The notes below the pieces were generated by a model, which was not told the origin of the DNA, made no database searches, and saw only the letters and a program-made list of their open reading frames with translations. The position numbers were made by a program, and so were the translations under genes. A stretch of 64,000 nucleotides of DNA from Piezodorus guildinii (Eukaryota; Arthropoda; Insecta; Hemiptera; Pentatomidae), in the NCBI GenBank assembly GCA_023052935.1, contig CM041298.1, positions 61,250,217 to 61,314,216 of the forward strand, in the 5' to 3' direction. Positions 21,996 through 33,345 of this stretch are shown piece by piece. Positions within the stretch are counted from its first letter, which is position 1. Every line of letters begins with the position of its first letter.

Positions 21996-22153
21996 ATTGT
22001 ATTACAATTTATATAGCTGTATAGGCAATTAATGTAAAAATCAATGAATTAAATAACTTAGACAAAATTGGATTACTGTAAATTAATATTCAAGGAAAAT
22101 AAGGAATCAGGAATGTAGAGTTTCTTTACTTATTTTAATTATCCTTTATTTTA

Positions 22154-23052
22154 TTGGGTTGATGCAAAATTAATGCAGGTTTTTAGTAGGTATTGTAAAT
22201 ACGCCATATCTTTACTTTAACCATATATATTTAATCAAAATAATTTCCATCTGAATCAATGCACTTTTGCCGACGTTCAACAAGCTTTCTTATTCCACCA
22301 GAAAAAAAATCCGAATCCCTGGACTCAATGAAATTACGAAAAGAATTTTCAATGTCGTCCTGGTTTTGAAAATTTTTCTCCCTCAAAAAGTTGTCCAGAT
22401 GCCTGAAAAAGTGGAAGTCTGTAGGAGAGAGGTCAGGTGAATAAGGCGGATGTTGGAGAACTTCGTAGCCCAACTCGTGCAGTCGTCGAAGCGTTGGTTG
22501 TGCAACGTGTGGTCTGGCGTTATCGTGGAGTAGGATCGGCCCCTTCCGATTCATCAATGCTGGGCAAAGACGTTGCAATTTTTGAGTTCCGAGTTCCGCC
22601 GCCATTTCTCGTGTGGTTTTGGTTGGGTCTTCTTCCACTTTTGACCTCAGCTGGTCATTGTCCAGAGCAAGATGACGGCCCCGACCTTCCTTGTCTTCGA
22701 GGTCGAAATCCCCTCTGCGAAACTTCTGGAACCAACGCTGCACCGTGCACTCATTAATAGCCCCCTGACCCCACACTTCATTAATATTACGAGCCGTTTG
22801 CGCAGCGCTGCGCCCTAATTTAAATTCGTAAAAATAAATTTGACGAAAATCGCACTTTGACATTTTCGATTCAAGACCTTTGAACACACTGAACAAAACG
22901 ATTTTACTAAACAAATTCATGGTGAAAGAGAGGGTATTAGATAAGGTTTGTTTTGGTATAATAATGATCAATGATAGGATTAGATTTGTTTACACAATTG
23001 GAATTAAGATATTGCAATAGAGGAAACCTGCATTAATTTTGCATCAACCCAA
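22154..23052 (-). mobile_element. mariner deletion derivative
   Basis: Perfectly matching inverted ends (TTGGGTTGATGCAAAATTAA on each side, then TGCAGGTTT) are bounded by TA at 22152-22153 and 23053-23054. The element is 899 bp, about 0.35-0.4 kb shorter than a full mariner. The crisp ends and open frame imply a relatively recent insertion. Such derivatives can be moved by a transposase made elsewhere. Confidence 0.95.
22231..22863 (-). pseudogene. mariner transposase with in-frame internal deletion
   Basis: The start is placed at the ATG at 22861-22863 (MSKCDFRQIYFYEFKLG). The frame is open further upstream, but that is the element's 5' leader. The N-terminal DNA-binding part (RSAAQTARNIN, TVQRWFQKFRRGDFDLED, the GRGR linker) runs to AAELG. 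The protein then jumps directly to KLQRLCPALMNRKGPILLHD. The second and third catalytic Asp (HDNARPH and SPTDFHFF) are 34 residues apart. The jump, marked by a GGAACTCGGAACTC direct repeat at 22584-22597, removes roughly 110-140 residues including the first catalytic Asp. The 210-codon product could bind ends but should not cut. The frame remains open to FD before the stop. Confidence 0.93.
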
Positions 23053-23054
23053 TA

Positions 23055-24645
23055 TTTATTTTTTTTTTTTTGTAAGAAATTAAATTTTCTGCCGATCAGC
23101 AATAATAGAGAAATTAATATGGTACGGCGGGCATATTGATTTCTATTTGTTTGTTATTTGTGTTTAACGTATCAAGAAACATGAGGCCTCAAATAGTGAG
23201 GGAGGGTTGTATTTTTTATTGGAATATATATATTAAAATAAAATAAAAGAGAATAGTAACTAATTTCAATTGAATTGGTTTGGTTAATTTTCTCCGAAGG
23301 CAAGGCATATAAGGAAAAATAACTAAGCGTGAAAATAATTTCTAACATCCCTTGTCATAGCGCGCCAAAGGTTTCAGTTGATGTAATGTGATTTTTTTAA
23401 TCCATTTTCTTGGCCACTTAGATAATGTGTTGTAAGGACAACAATTTTGTAAAATACTCTCATCATTATTCTAGTTTTTGTTTGGTTCTTAAATATGCAA
23501 AATTACCGAACTTAATATATTTTAAATAAAACGTTATTTTAACACTTATACGGAGATTTGTATAACTCCGGAACCAGCTAAGTCTCAAAGACCAACTTTG
23601 TAACAATTAAACAGATCGTATATATAGGTAATTTGTATAAGTTTCATAATTTTTCACTCAGTCTCTTTCAAAATATTTCCGTGTAAACATCGCGAAAAAA
23701 ATCAATTTTTGCCAATTTTTAAAATTCATTTAGAAAAAAGTACTATGTTCTCAAGATCGTAATTTTTACAGGATGTAGGACTGAGAATAAGCTTTAAAAT
23801 AAAAATAATTAAAAGTGTCCTTCATGTACTTTTATCTTGTTAAAAATCTCGTTTTTTATTTATTTTCGAAAAAATTTTAACAACTTTCTTCACTATTTAG
23901 GCAATAAGTTGTGAGGGAAAAAATACAAAGCATGTCCTTATCTTATTTTTAATTTTTGTTTTGATTTGATGTCTACGAAATTAAAGTAATTAGAAAGGTT
24001 TTCCCATCACATGTTTTCGCCCGCGAAGCTGACTTAAAACGGCTGCAACACTAAAAAAGTATTGGCCCGATTTTTTTTTTTTATTTATGGTTTTATATTC
24101 ACGAAAGGATAAAAAATAACTGGTCAAAAAATCACGAAAATGAAATATGTCGAAGGCAAAATTAATGAAAATTGGACGATTTCAAATGGACCTGTTACTG
24201 AACTAAAATATTTTCAATATCCGGGATTTTATATAATCCATCATTTGCTAATTTCATACGAAATCGGTCCTTTAGTTTCTGAGAAAACTTGTTTGCGGCC
24301 GAATGACGAGCTTACTTTTTATTCGTTATTTATGTTCTACGAATCTTGAAACCCAAGGCCTCAATTTTTTTTTTTTTTTTTTTTTTTTCTAGGGGCAGGT
24401 TATTTTTTCCCTTATATCATATTTTAATTCTTAATCGATTTGTATTCTCGAAATTATAATTTGTTAATTACTTTAGGCCGAAACTATTAACTATTAAGAA
24501 AACAATATAAAAAAGAGGGAACAAATTTCGTATCTTTAACAACAATTTTTATTGAGTAATATTACAATATGTTCTAGTTTGGACATAATCAAAAGTGGTG
24601 AAAAACAACATTTATACAATATTTACTCAGCAGTAAAATTTTAAA
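23055..24645. other. Unassigned AT-rich sequence with a RepC remnant
   Basis: The stretch 23160-23235 (CGTATCAAGAAACATGAGGC, AGTGAGGGAGGG) resembles RepC on the minus strand. A trace recurs at 24327-24360. The 69-codon frame at 24140-24349 has no motif. A T-rich tract lies at 24365-24390. Confidence 0.4.
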
Positions 24646-24649
24646 ATAT

Positions 24650-25508
24650 TTTTTTTTTAACTTTATTTATTTAATTATTTATAGAAGTTTTGACACTACA
24701 ATGGTGTTTGCCAGCTGCTTATGCACGAGAAAATATGCTAACAAATGATGTAAGTGCGAAACTGCATAAGATAAATTAAAACAAAACTAATAACTATTAA
24801 TATATCAGGTCTCTTGGCCAGCGCCTCGATAGTCTTCTGGGCGGATTATATGGATTATATTGTAGCAGTTGATAAGTTTTGGGTCAGCGGGTTTGAATTT
24901 AGGGTCAGTCTGTCGTGAAATTTATTGTAGCGATCAGTGGCTGTTGCAATGACGAATAAAATGTCTAAGTCAGTATGTAGTGTCTCGTTAGAGACATAAA
25001 AAGGAACATTTACAATTTTCAATTACAAGTAATTTTAATTAAGTTGATTGGAAAAATTTGATGCTTGATTTTTTTTCTGTTTCCCATAGCTCGATTCCAC
25101 AAGTCCAAATAGGTTTTATCAGTACTTTATAAATAGTTGATTTGTTTGAATGATAATTTTGAACGTTTGTCTACTAATCTCGAAAGAAGGCCATATCGTT
25201 GATTCAGTTCTTTTCTTTGTCGTTTGAGGTGGTATGCCCATGTCAGACGTTTGTCGAGGTATAGGAAATATCGTACTGTGTCCGAAACTGGCATTGGTAT
25301 ATTATTGTGAAACCTGAGGGCAGGAGTCATGTTTTAGAGAAAATGTGACGAACAGGCTCTTTGATTCTTTCATTTTGATTTTCCATGTTTTTGACCAGCA
25401 AGCTATGTCGTCCAGATGTTCAGGGAGTGCCTGAGAAGCCTTAGAGGCATCTTTTTTGGATGCCAGGATAGCTGAATCTTCGGCAAAGGTTGCTGTAAGT
25501 GTTTCTGA
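24650..25508 (-). pseudogene. Old J2-like Jockey reverse transcriptase fragment
   Basis: The minus strand begins at ETLTATFAEDSAILAS, where the catalytic FADD has become FAED. It continues LDDIACWSKTWKIKMKESKS, VSDTVRY, LDKRLTWAYHLKRQRKELNQRYG, and after frameshifts the C-terminal FHDRLTLNSNPLTQ and NPPRRLSRRWPRDL. The 3' UTR reaches about 24650. It encodes only the second half of the RT and is broken by several shifts. It shares its 3' region with 21690-21995. Confidence 0.82.
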
Positions 25509-25529
25509 AATAATAATAAAATATATATA

Positions 25530-26140
25530 CAATAATGAATCAATAAAATGTATACAAAGTTTATAAATTACTCATACTCATATACACGTTATACATGCCG
25601 CACCGATGATACATACCGAGTGGTGAATGTAGCTCAAGGAACCATTTTTTTTTTTTTTTTTTAATCAAAAAGTTTATAACGATGTGTATGACAGTCCAGG
25701 CATATTTTTCCATCTTTTTTTTTTTTACTTGCTTTGCAATGTAGTTTTAATCTTAGATCAAAAATGTCAGCTGCGCTCAACCAATTCACTTTCGAATCCA
25801 CAAAAACAACACATAAAGCCTCAATAATGGTCTAGCAAACGACCATATATCTCTTCGCTGGCCAAAGCGAAAAGGACATGAATGAAATGTTATTGGGAGG
25901 TGGGCAGGTTGTTCCATCTGAATCCCTCATCTCTTCTATATTGGCCCGGCTTAAATTTGTCAATAGCCATAGGAAATTGATTTTCGCTTTTTGTAGCTGC
26001 CGAGAGCTAAAGGTCATCATTCCCCGGAAACAAATTTCAGCAAAACAAGCCAGATGGAAGAGAGTTGGATCTATTGGACGACACAGATTATTCCGAGCCT
26101 CTACTAAAACATAAATGTATCTTTGTGTATGTATGTATGT
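25530..26140. other. Unassigned; moderately GC-richer block with overlapping open frames
   Basis: Between 25860 and 26115 both strands are open for 75-90 codons (plus MNEMLLGGGQVV..., minus ...RANIEEMRDSDGTTC...). No domain is recognised and nothing in the window repeats it. It may be a fragment of a host exon or of an unknown element. Confidence 0.35.
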
Positions 26141-26142
26141 GT

Positions 26143-26150
26143 ATATATAT

Positions 26151-26216
<66 letters not shown>
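26143..26216. repeat. Compound (CA)n(TA)n microsatellite
   Basis: GTATATATATACACACACAC followed by about 28 TA units. Confidence 0.95.
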
Positions 26217-26221
<5 letters not shown>

Positions 26222-26231
26222 TAATGATATT

Positions 26232-26440
26232 ACGATTCTTGGTTTCCGCGAACTCCTTTTAAACAAAAAGACGGATTTTGATAAGGTTTTTACCATAATT
26301 TAAGGCAATCATTCCTAAGGTTTATAAGTAAATTACATTGCAATTTAGCTTTTCTTCAAACTGGAAAATTAAATTTTCTGTAACCAAGACATCAAAAAAT
26401 TATTCCTGAAATACAAGTACTAATTTTGGCGTATTAATTT
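26232..26440 (-). repeat. RepB fragment
   Basis: It matches the complement of 59170-59350: TTGGTTTCCGCGAACTCC, GATTTTGATAAGGTTTTTACC, TGTAACCAAGACATCAAAAA. Confidence 0.7.
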
Positions 26441-26939
26441 ATGATTTTTCACCTTTCTTATTTAAAAACTTCTTTTGTTTCAATCGTTACAGTATTTTTT
26501 ATATTGTCATTAGAAGAATTTGTTTCCTATTTTTGTAGTATATTACTTTCATTTTTGTTTTAATTAGTTTATATTTCATTAATTAATAGCCAGTTAAAGA
26601 TCCTTTATTATTGTAAAGCCTATGTTATTCTAAGAAGACTAAGTATCAGAATAATGTAAATATTCATTTATTTCTTTTCTTTTTTTTATATTTAAACTCA
26701 TTTATTTTTTATTTTGTTCAACACAGGATTGAACACATTGAAGATTGTTTTTATTTTAATTATTATTATTATTTTTTTTTTGTATTATGTGTATACTTAT
26801 CCATAATTGTAAATATCAGTTAATAATGTTCATTCGTCTGTTGGCTAGACATGTTGTATATTATGAACTGTACGAGTTTGTTATTCTCATGGTTACAATC
26901 GATTAAAGAATTTTCAAATGCATCAAAAATAAAAATAAA
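26441..26939. other. Unassigned AT-rich sequence
   Basis: No repeat or gene recognised. Confidence 0.45.
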
Positions 26940-28225
26940 TACAGTTATACAGTTAAAGATAAAAGTGAGTGAAACTAATAAAGAATTAAGTTGAATTTCT
27001 ATAGAAACATGTGTTTTATTAAAAAATATATTAAATTATTATCTGAAATAATAATCAGTTAGTTTTATCAATTTTTATCCCTCTTAATAAACTTTTACAA
27101 GCTTGTATATAAGATAATATTTTTTCTAAAGTCATTAGATTTCCAACGGTGTATTACACATCTATATTACTGTTCTTATGTTTAAAAATGAAAAATCGCA
27201 TTAAAAAAATATTTTTGCAGCTTTCTCCTTTAGTTAGATATCGAATTCGTTCAATTCATATATTTACCTGGGTTTTTTTTTTTATCGTTGATAACATGAT
27301 CATATTGTTATTTATTTAGTATCTACAAAATCAAAGGTACTTTAGAGGAAGAAATTTTAAAATATCGTCATTTAAGCCCTGCCAGGCTATTTCAATTAGA
27401 ATGAAACTTACATTGTATTAAAGCACATTAAATTTTACATCGATATATAGAACCTTTTTTTTTTTCGAATTTATACCGTTTTTGAGAAAATGGTAAATAG
27501 GTGCCAAATCCAAAGTATTGCTACGGTCAAGACAATGACAGGTAGACCACGCCTAGAGAGGTCCGGAGACTTCTGGACCTGGACGGTCCTCGAAGTAGCT
27601 AGAACGGCCCACCCGCCTCTCGGGCCCTACCTGCCGTGTCTAGAATCTTGGGTGGTGGTACAAATACCGGTCCACTACGCCTGGATCAAGTCTTAATCCG
27701 GCTCAAGTCTCAGTGATGTATCAGGAACAGTGACAGAGAACAATTCATGACAGTGTGACAGTGTAGTGAAACTGTGTGTCAGTATAGTGATAACCGGTCG
27801 GTGGGAAATTAGAAGACTGTAGTTTATATGAAATTTATAGTTGTTTTAGAAAAAGTCTAGTAGATTGTATAAATTTACGTAAGTAGTTTATTTGTTAGGA
27901 ATACCTCATTTTATATGTATACTGTTTAGTAGTTAAGTTAGTAATTCAATTATTACTGTGACCAAAGTGGTTAGTAATCCCTTTGTATTTGTACATTCTG
28001 TATTTAATAAATATTTGTAAACTGGAGTAGTTCATTTCTCACACCCCGTAGCCCGTAACGGTATAAATTAGATCTTCCAGTCAGCTGATTTTGATGAAAA
28101 AGTTTCTGTAACATCTCGGGCATATAGTTGTCTATGAAATTTCAGTTTGATAGAACTTTTCGCCCGAAAGAGCCTATACACGCACTCACACACATACAAA
28201 AACCTTCTTGCGGGACTTGGTTACA
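26940..28225 (+). mobile_element. RepA copy, R orientation, split by a solo LTR
   Basis: It starts near GTGAGTGAAACTAATAAAG and follows the family to CTTGCGGGACTTGGTTA, where it is cut short, lacking the stem-loop and GTAAGTGAAAGT end. The family sequence is interrupted exactly by 27519-28060. Confidence 0.82.
27519..28060 (+). mobile_element. Solo LTR of an LTR retrotransposon
   Basis: A 542-bp insert begins TGCTACGG and ends CCCGTAACG, with a 4-bp duplication GTAT at 27515-27518 and 28061-28064. The ends are close to the TGTTACGG/CCGTAACA ends of many insect LTR elements of the gypsy or BEL type, with one or two substitutions. It is much less AT-rich in its first 200 bp than the surrounding RepA and has an AATAAA signal near 28009. 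No internal region follows, so it is a solo LTR left by recombination between two LTRs. The short open frame within it is not a gene. Confidence 0.8.
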
Positions 28226-29130
28226 TTAAATCGATGATAGGTTTCCTTAACTACTCAATGAGAAACCGATCAAAGTATTTACCGATTTTTAAAGACATAT
28301 TTGTATACTTAGGTTTTTAAGTATTAGTCAGTCTACTATTCTCTGAGTCTCAGGCTCGAGCCCCGGCTAAGGCAGAATTATATATTCTGTTATTTCAGCC
28401 GTGGAGCGACACTGGGGTATGGAGGCCCTCCTGGGGCATACCTTTTAAGTGGGTATCTTAAATTGGGGGAAAAACTAGCGTGATTTAAGCTTAATCACCT
28501 CCTTGCCGTTGGCTGTAGAAAAGTACTAATCTCAATGTGTATTGAGCACAAGACGCTTCATGATTTTTAGAAGTACAAAATGCGTATAGTTTCGAACTCC
28601 TTTCTCCAAGGGGAAAAATAAGTCCTGGGGTATGGGGTTTATCTAACAAAAGTCAAAAGATCCCTTGAGACTGACGGAAGCATGTCTCTTTAGTGAACTT
28701 TCTAAATCGGAGCACCCCTTTCGGTTAACAACTTCTTATGCAGTTTGTAAAGCTCTAGATTAATAGGAAGAGCAAGTTTGGATGGTTCACATGGAGTGAT
28801 TGTCAAGCACGTCTTAATGCGGGCGGAAGGGTTCTACTAATAGTGAAGGGCTCTGTACGTTTAGCTGCAAACTTTCCCATTGCCTCTCGACTAATTAATG
28901 TGGCCGGTCGAAAATTTCTCGAGGAACGGGGAAAGCTCTCAGTCAGATTAATCCTCACTAGCTAGGACTGAACTATGTTTTAGTTACTATTCAGTCCTAC
29001 CTGGTTTGAATCCTAGGAAGTCTGTTGGAATAAATATATATTATATTGTTAAGAGATCATGATAGGAGATTTATTCTATTTATTATAAAATACTAATAAT
29101 ATACTACTGTTACAAATATTTAATTAATTT
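28226..29130. other. Unassigned sequence around a SINE2 copy
   Basis: Apart from the SINE2 at 28335-28565, the stretch 28620-29030 is only moderately AT-rich and unique in the window, with no open frame or motif that I can name. Confidence 0.4.
28335..28565 (+). mobile_element. SINE2-like copy
   Basis: The B-box-like GGCTCGAGCCCCGGC is followed by GAATTATATATTCTGTTATT, TGGGGTATGGAGGCCCTCC and AATCACCTCCTTGCCGTTGG, shared in part with 17736-17930 and 34360-34435. Confidence 0.6.
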
Positions 29131-29131
29131 T

Positions 29132-29990
29132 TACATTCACTTACCTATATATGAAATATATAGTAAGGGAAAGTATTGTGATCGTGAAAATTTTTGAATT
29201 TGAGAAATACAAGTCCCTCCAACAATTGATTCCATCAAAAGGTCTATGTGTGTGTGTGTGTGTGTTAATTCTAGCGCGAAAAGTCTCATGAAACTGAAAT
29301 TTCATATTTAAGACAACTATACGTTCGGGATGTTCAAGCCACTTTTTCCTCAAAATCGGCCGACTAGAAGTGGTACTTTATACCATGCAATTAGGACCTT
29401 TTTACGATTTACTCAAAAACGGCTCTAACGATTTTAATTAAACTCATTGCATCGATGTAAAATTTAATGGACTTCAATATGATATAAGTTTTATTCGGAT
29501 TGAAGTAGTCCGACAGGACTTACATGACATACTTTTGTATTTTCTTCCTCTCAAGTACGTTTATCGTCTCCTCAGTATTCATAAATAACGCCTTAATATA
29601 CAACGATTTTGATGGCCAACTAAAGGATAAAAGACCACACATATTTTTTTAAAACATAATTTTGGTTTTTTATATATTAAGAACAGTATTATACACGTAT
29701 AATATACCGTTGGAAAGAGAAATATTTTAGGAAAAAAAAATATATTAAACAAAAAGTTATAATAAATAATGTTAAGGCGACGAACAGAGCATATTGTTGA
29801 TTCTAATACGTAACAATTTAATATAGTAATATTATTCAATCTAAATCATATTTTCCAACAAAACTGAATACAATTTATATTTAAATTATCTTAAAATTGT
29901 GTTCATAAACTTAAGTTTATGTTATAATTCTCAAATTTATTTTGAGAGCCGAGGTATATGAAAGCCGTGTGTCGCCCTACCAGATTTTTA
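29132..29990 (-). mobile_element. RepA full-length copy, L orientation
   Basis: The termini TTACATTCACTTACC and GTATATGAAAGCCGTGTG are present, as are a TG microsatellite (29245-29265) and the stem-loop CTATATATGAAATATATAG just inside the left end. The AGGGTCCCCTGAGTCC segment is deleted. Confidence 0.82.
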
Positions 29991-30054
29991 TTATTACCAT
30001 TTATTTACCTTATTTGTTTAGACAAAAAAAAAAAAAAAAAAAAAGCAAAAATGT

Positions 30055-30377
30055 CATATTTCTATTGGCATGTCTAGTTACATCTCTAGGCCACCGCCTC
30101 AAAAGTCGTTGGAGTAGTTTGTACGGATTGGTGGTGGATTTAAGTGTTAGGGCTTATAGGGTCATATTGCAAGCCAGTCTGTCCTGAAAATATTTATAAT
30201 GTTACTGTAGCAGTATATGAAACTGTGAGCATGTCTAAGTCCTTCAAGAGTAATTCGTTTGTCAAATAAAATGGTCTTTTCACGAGTTTTCGTAAAATTT
30301 GTGATTGGAAAGACTGAATTTTTCAGATGTTCCAGTTTTTGGTAGAACCACATAGCTCTATTCCGTATATCTATCCG
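30055..30377 (-). pseudogene. J2-like Jockey C-terminal fragment
   Basis: On the minus strand IRNRAMWFYQKLEHL, then (with shifts) VKRPFYLTNELLLKDL and the end near GGCCTAGAGATG match the region after the RT domain. It is joined head-to-head with the plus-strand J1 copy at about 30378. Confidence 0.68.
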
Positions 30378-32689
30378 TCCACTGATCCTAAAAGTATCTC
30401 TCACTCCAATTCCAAAACCCATTCCACCATCATTCATCCGAGGCCCTGTCAACTGGAACCTTTTCCGCCAAATCCTGACCGATAATATTGACCTCAGAGT
30501 TACCCTCAAAACCCCAGATGACCTAGATAATTCCGTCTATTCCTTTACCACCGCCATCCAACAAGCTGTCTGGACTGCCTCCTCTCCTAAACACCCCAAT
30601 ATAAATCCTCACCAAAATCATTTTCCACAACATATTATAGACCTCATCCATACCAAACGCCGAGCAAGATCATTATGGCAGCGCACCCGACACCAACAGA
30701 TCGCCGCTCCTATAACTTCTATTGTAGACAATTGAAGAGGGAGTTGGCGACCTTCCGTTCCCAGTCCTTTGATTCCTACCTCTCCTCTCTATCAGCTCGT
30801 GATAATTCCCTGTGGAATGTCACGAAAAAGATCCTAAAATACCATCAAGTTTCCCATCCTCTCCGACGTGGTGATGACTCCTGGGCTGCGTCTGATGAAG
30901 ATAAAGCCGAGGAATTCGCCACACACCTCTGCAAAGTTTTCACTCCTCACCCGGAATCCCACGCCAATCACACCGCAACAGTGCAAGACTTTCTTATGTC
31001 ACCAATTCCACTTTCCCTACCTCCTAAAGCTATTAATCCCTCTGAGGTCAAATATCTTCTCCAAAAACTTACCCTCCGTAAATCTCCTGGACACGATCTC
31101 CTTACTCCCCAGATCCTCCGACAACTTCCGCAGAAAGCTATTATATTCCTTACTTATATTTACAACTGCATCCTACGCACCACCTATTTTCCTCTGTTAT
31201 GGAAACATTCCACTATCATTCTTTTTCTAAAACCAGGCAAACCTTCCAACATCACTTCATCCTACAGGCCTATTAGTCTACTCCCCATCCTCTCAAAAAT
31301 CTTCGAAAGGCTTCTTCTTAAACGTATCCTACCCATATTAGAATCTCAAAATCTTCCTTCCCATCAGTTTGGATTCCGTCCTCAGCATTCCACAGTTCAA
31401 CAGGGGCTCCGAGTTGTAGACCATATTTCCTCAGCTCTTGAATGCAAAGAGTATTGTTCTGGTGCGTTTCTGGACATTGCGCAAGCTTTCGACCGGGTAT
31501 GGCACACTGGATTACTCTTCAAGCTGAAAACCCATTTACCCCAGTCTCTATACCTCATTCTCCGATCCTATCTCTCAAACCGTTCCTTCCGCGTTCGCTG
31601 TGGTGTAGAATTTTCTAACCTTTATTCCGTTGAGGCCGGTGTTCCTCAAGGCAGCGTCTTGGGACCCGTCCTCTACATCCTTTACACTGCTGATATTCCT
31701 ACACATCCTGATACCTTTCTGGCAACTTTTGCAGACGACACCGCCATCCTATCATCCAGTTCCAATCCTGAAACAGCATCCTTAAACCTGCAAAAACACC
31801 TTTCTCTTATCGAAGACTGGTGCAATGCTTGGCACATTAAGGTGAACGAAGCCAAATGCAAACACGTAACCTTCACTCTTCGACGAAACTCCTGTCCGCC
31901 AGTTTACTTCAATTCCATTCCAATTCCTCCTTCAGATACAGTCCGGTATCTTGGCTTACTATTAGACAAAAGATTGACTTGGAACCCACATACAAGACTT
32001 AAAAGACAAGAACTCAACCGACGATTCGGACAGTTATACCGACTACTCAACAGAAAATCTGAACTTACAGTTGACAACAAATTATTAATCTACAGGACAA
32101 TACTGAAGCCCATCTGGACCTACGGACTTGAACTGTGGGGGACAGCTAAACGTACTAACATCAAACGCATTCAATCCTTTCAATCCAAAGTCCTCCGTAC
32201 AATAGTAAATGCTCCTTATTATGTTTCCAACTATACCTTGCACCACGACCTTAATGTTCCTTTTATTTCAGACCTGATTCCATCCAAATTTTCCAAATTC
32301 CACCAGAATCTCATTCATCATTCTAATCCTCTAGCTCAATCCCTATCCAGCCCCACCCATCCATACAACCCACCTAGAAGGTTGAAACGGCAGTGGCCTC
32401 GTGACCTCTTATAACATGTATATTGGAGTTCTAGCATTGGCTAGATTCTCCACTCACGTGCTGTATGCTTGTGAATTGTATATAGGTTTGAGTGACTATT
32501 TTATATATTTTTATTGATTTTATTTTGTATATATGTATATTTTATTATTATTATTATATAAATTTATAGTTTTGTATATATCGTTAGAATGTAGTATGAA
32601 TGTTGTACGTTATCACTATTAAAAATGTCCTGAATTGGACAGATTGTAATATTGCTCAATGAATAAAAAAAAAAAAAAAAAAAAAAAAG
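30378..32689 (+). mobile_element. Jockey-clade non-LTR retrotransposon, copy 2 (J1-2), 5'-truncated
   Basis: The sequence matches J1-1 from its base ~322 onward, so the copy lacks ORF1 and nearly all of the endonuclease. It ends with a 275-bp 3' UTR, TGCTCAATGAATAAA and a ~20-A tail at 32667-32689. The 3' UTR lacks a ~150-bp block present in J1-1. The 5' junction lies inside a reversed J2 fragment. No target-site duplication could be assigned. Confidence 0.92.
30379..32414 (+). pseudogene. J1-2 reverse transcriptase ORF, one frameshift
   Basis: From 30379 frame 1 reads PLILKVSLTPIPKP and continues to LWQRTRH at about 30693. One base is missing at 30694-30699 relative to J1-1, and the ORF goes on in frame 3 from there to TAA at 32412-32414. 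The ATG at 30675 is only fortuitous. The RT is otherwise complete: SSYRPISLLPILSKIFERLL, QFGFRPQHSTVQQG, FLDIAQAFDRVWH, VPQGSVLGPVLY and the catalytic FADD at 31728-31739. The C-terminal WGTAKRTNIKRIQSFQSK and RRLKRQWPRDLL are intact. Being 5'-truncated with a shift, it is not autonomous, but it is the best reference in the window for repairing alignments of J1-1. Confidence 0.92.
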
Positions 32690-32694
32690 AATCC

Positions 32695-33345
32695 TAATAA
32701 CGATTAAAAAAAATCCGTTTGTCCATGGCATTTCTCCGAAACTGCTGGACCAATTTTTTCGAAAATCGCTACAAAAATACTAGTCCATGCAACGATGAGC
32801 TTAATACCTTGACGTTTATATGAGATGTTTTTTTTGTTTTTTTTTAATGGTGGCCGAATAAAAGTGATTTAATTAAATATCTCAGTTATTCTTGACGAAA
32901 GAGAAAAGTAAGCATAGAGTTTTAGAATCAGTAAAGGGCGATAAAAAAAAATCCATATGTATATTCAAGTAATAGATGTAATTCCAGAAAAAATCTGTTA
33001 TTATTTAAGATAGATAAAAAAGTAAAAGATTTACGAGATAAAGACAACGCGATGAACAAAGAGCAAGAAAATTTTTAAATAAATAGATTTGATTCCCGTA
33101 TAACTCGGTTATTATTGATGATAAAGATAAAATTTAAGGTGTTCTGGAACATGGAAATTTTATTTGAATGAAAATCGAAAGAAAAAAAAGGAAATAGTAA
33201 CGCAGTCCTGTATATATGCTCTTTGTTTATTCTTTTCAATAATGAACCTTTGTAATCGACAAAAAAAAAAAATAATAATAACGCTCCCTCAAAATTTGAG
33301 GGCTTACGTTTCAAGATACGTAGAAGCCGAATAACGAATAAAAAA
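32695..33345 (+). repeat. RepC copy
   Basis: It starts right after the J1-2 poly(A): ATCCGTTTGTCCATGGCATTTCTCCGAAACTGCTGGACC. It includes the CCATGCAACGATGAGC segment and TTTGAGGGCTTACGTTTCAAGATACGTAGAAGCCG. The complement of this order is found at 47225-48055 and 36140-36800. It carries no convincing coding frame. Confidence 0.75.

Noticed and set aside
25832..26296. 154-codon minus-strand open frame
   Set aside because: A large part is TA/CA microsatellite translation. The remaining ~85 codons have no recognisable motif and overlap an equally open plus-strand frame.
27490..27696. 68-codon open frame with G+C-rich codons
   Set aside because: It crosses the boundary between RepA and the solo LTR at 27519, so it is a chance frame.
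30162..30509. 115-codon minus-strand frame across 30378
   Set aside because: It fuses the antisense of J1-2 with a reversed J2 fragment. Only the J2 part (IRNRAMWFYQ...) has coding meaning.
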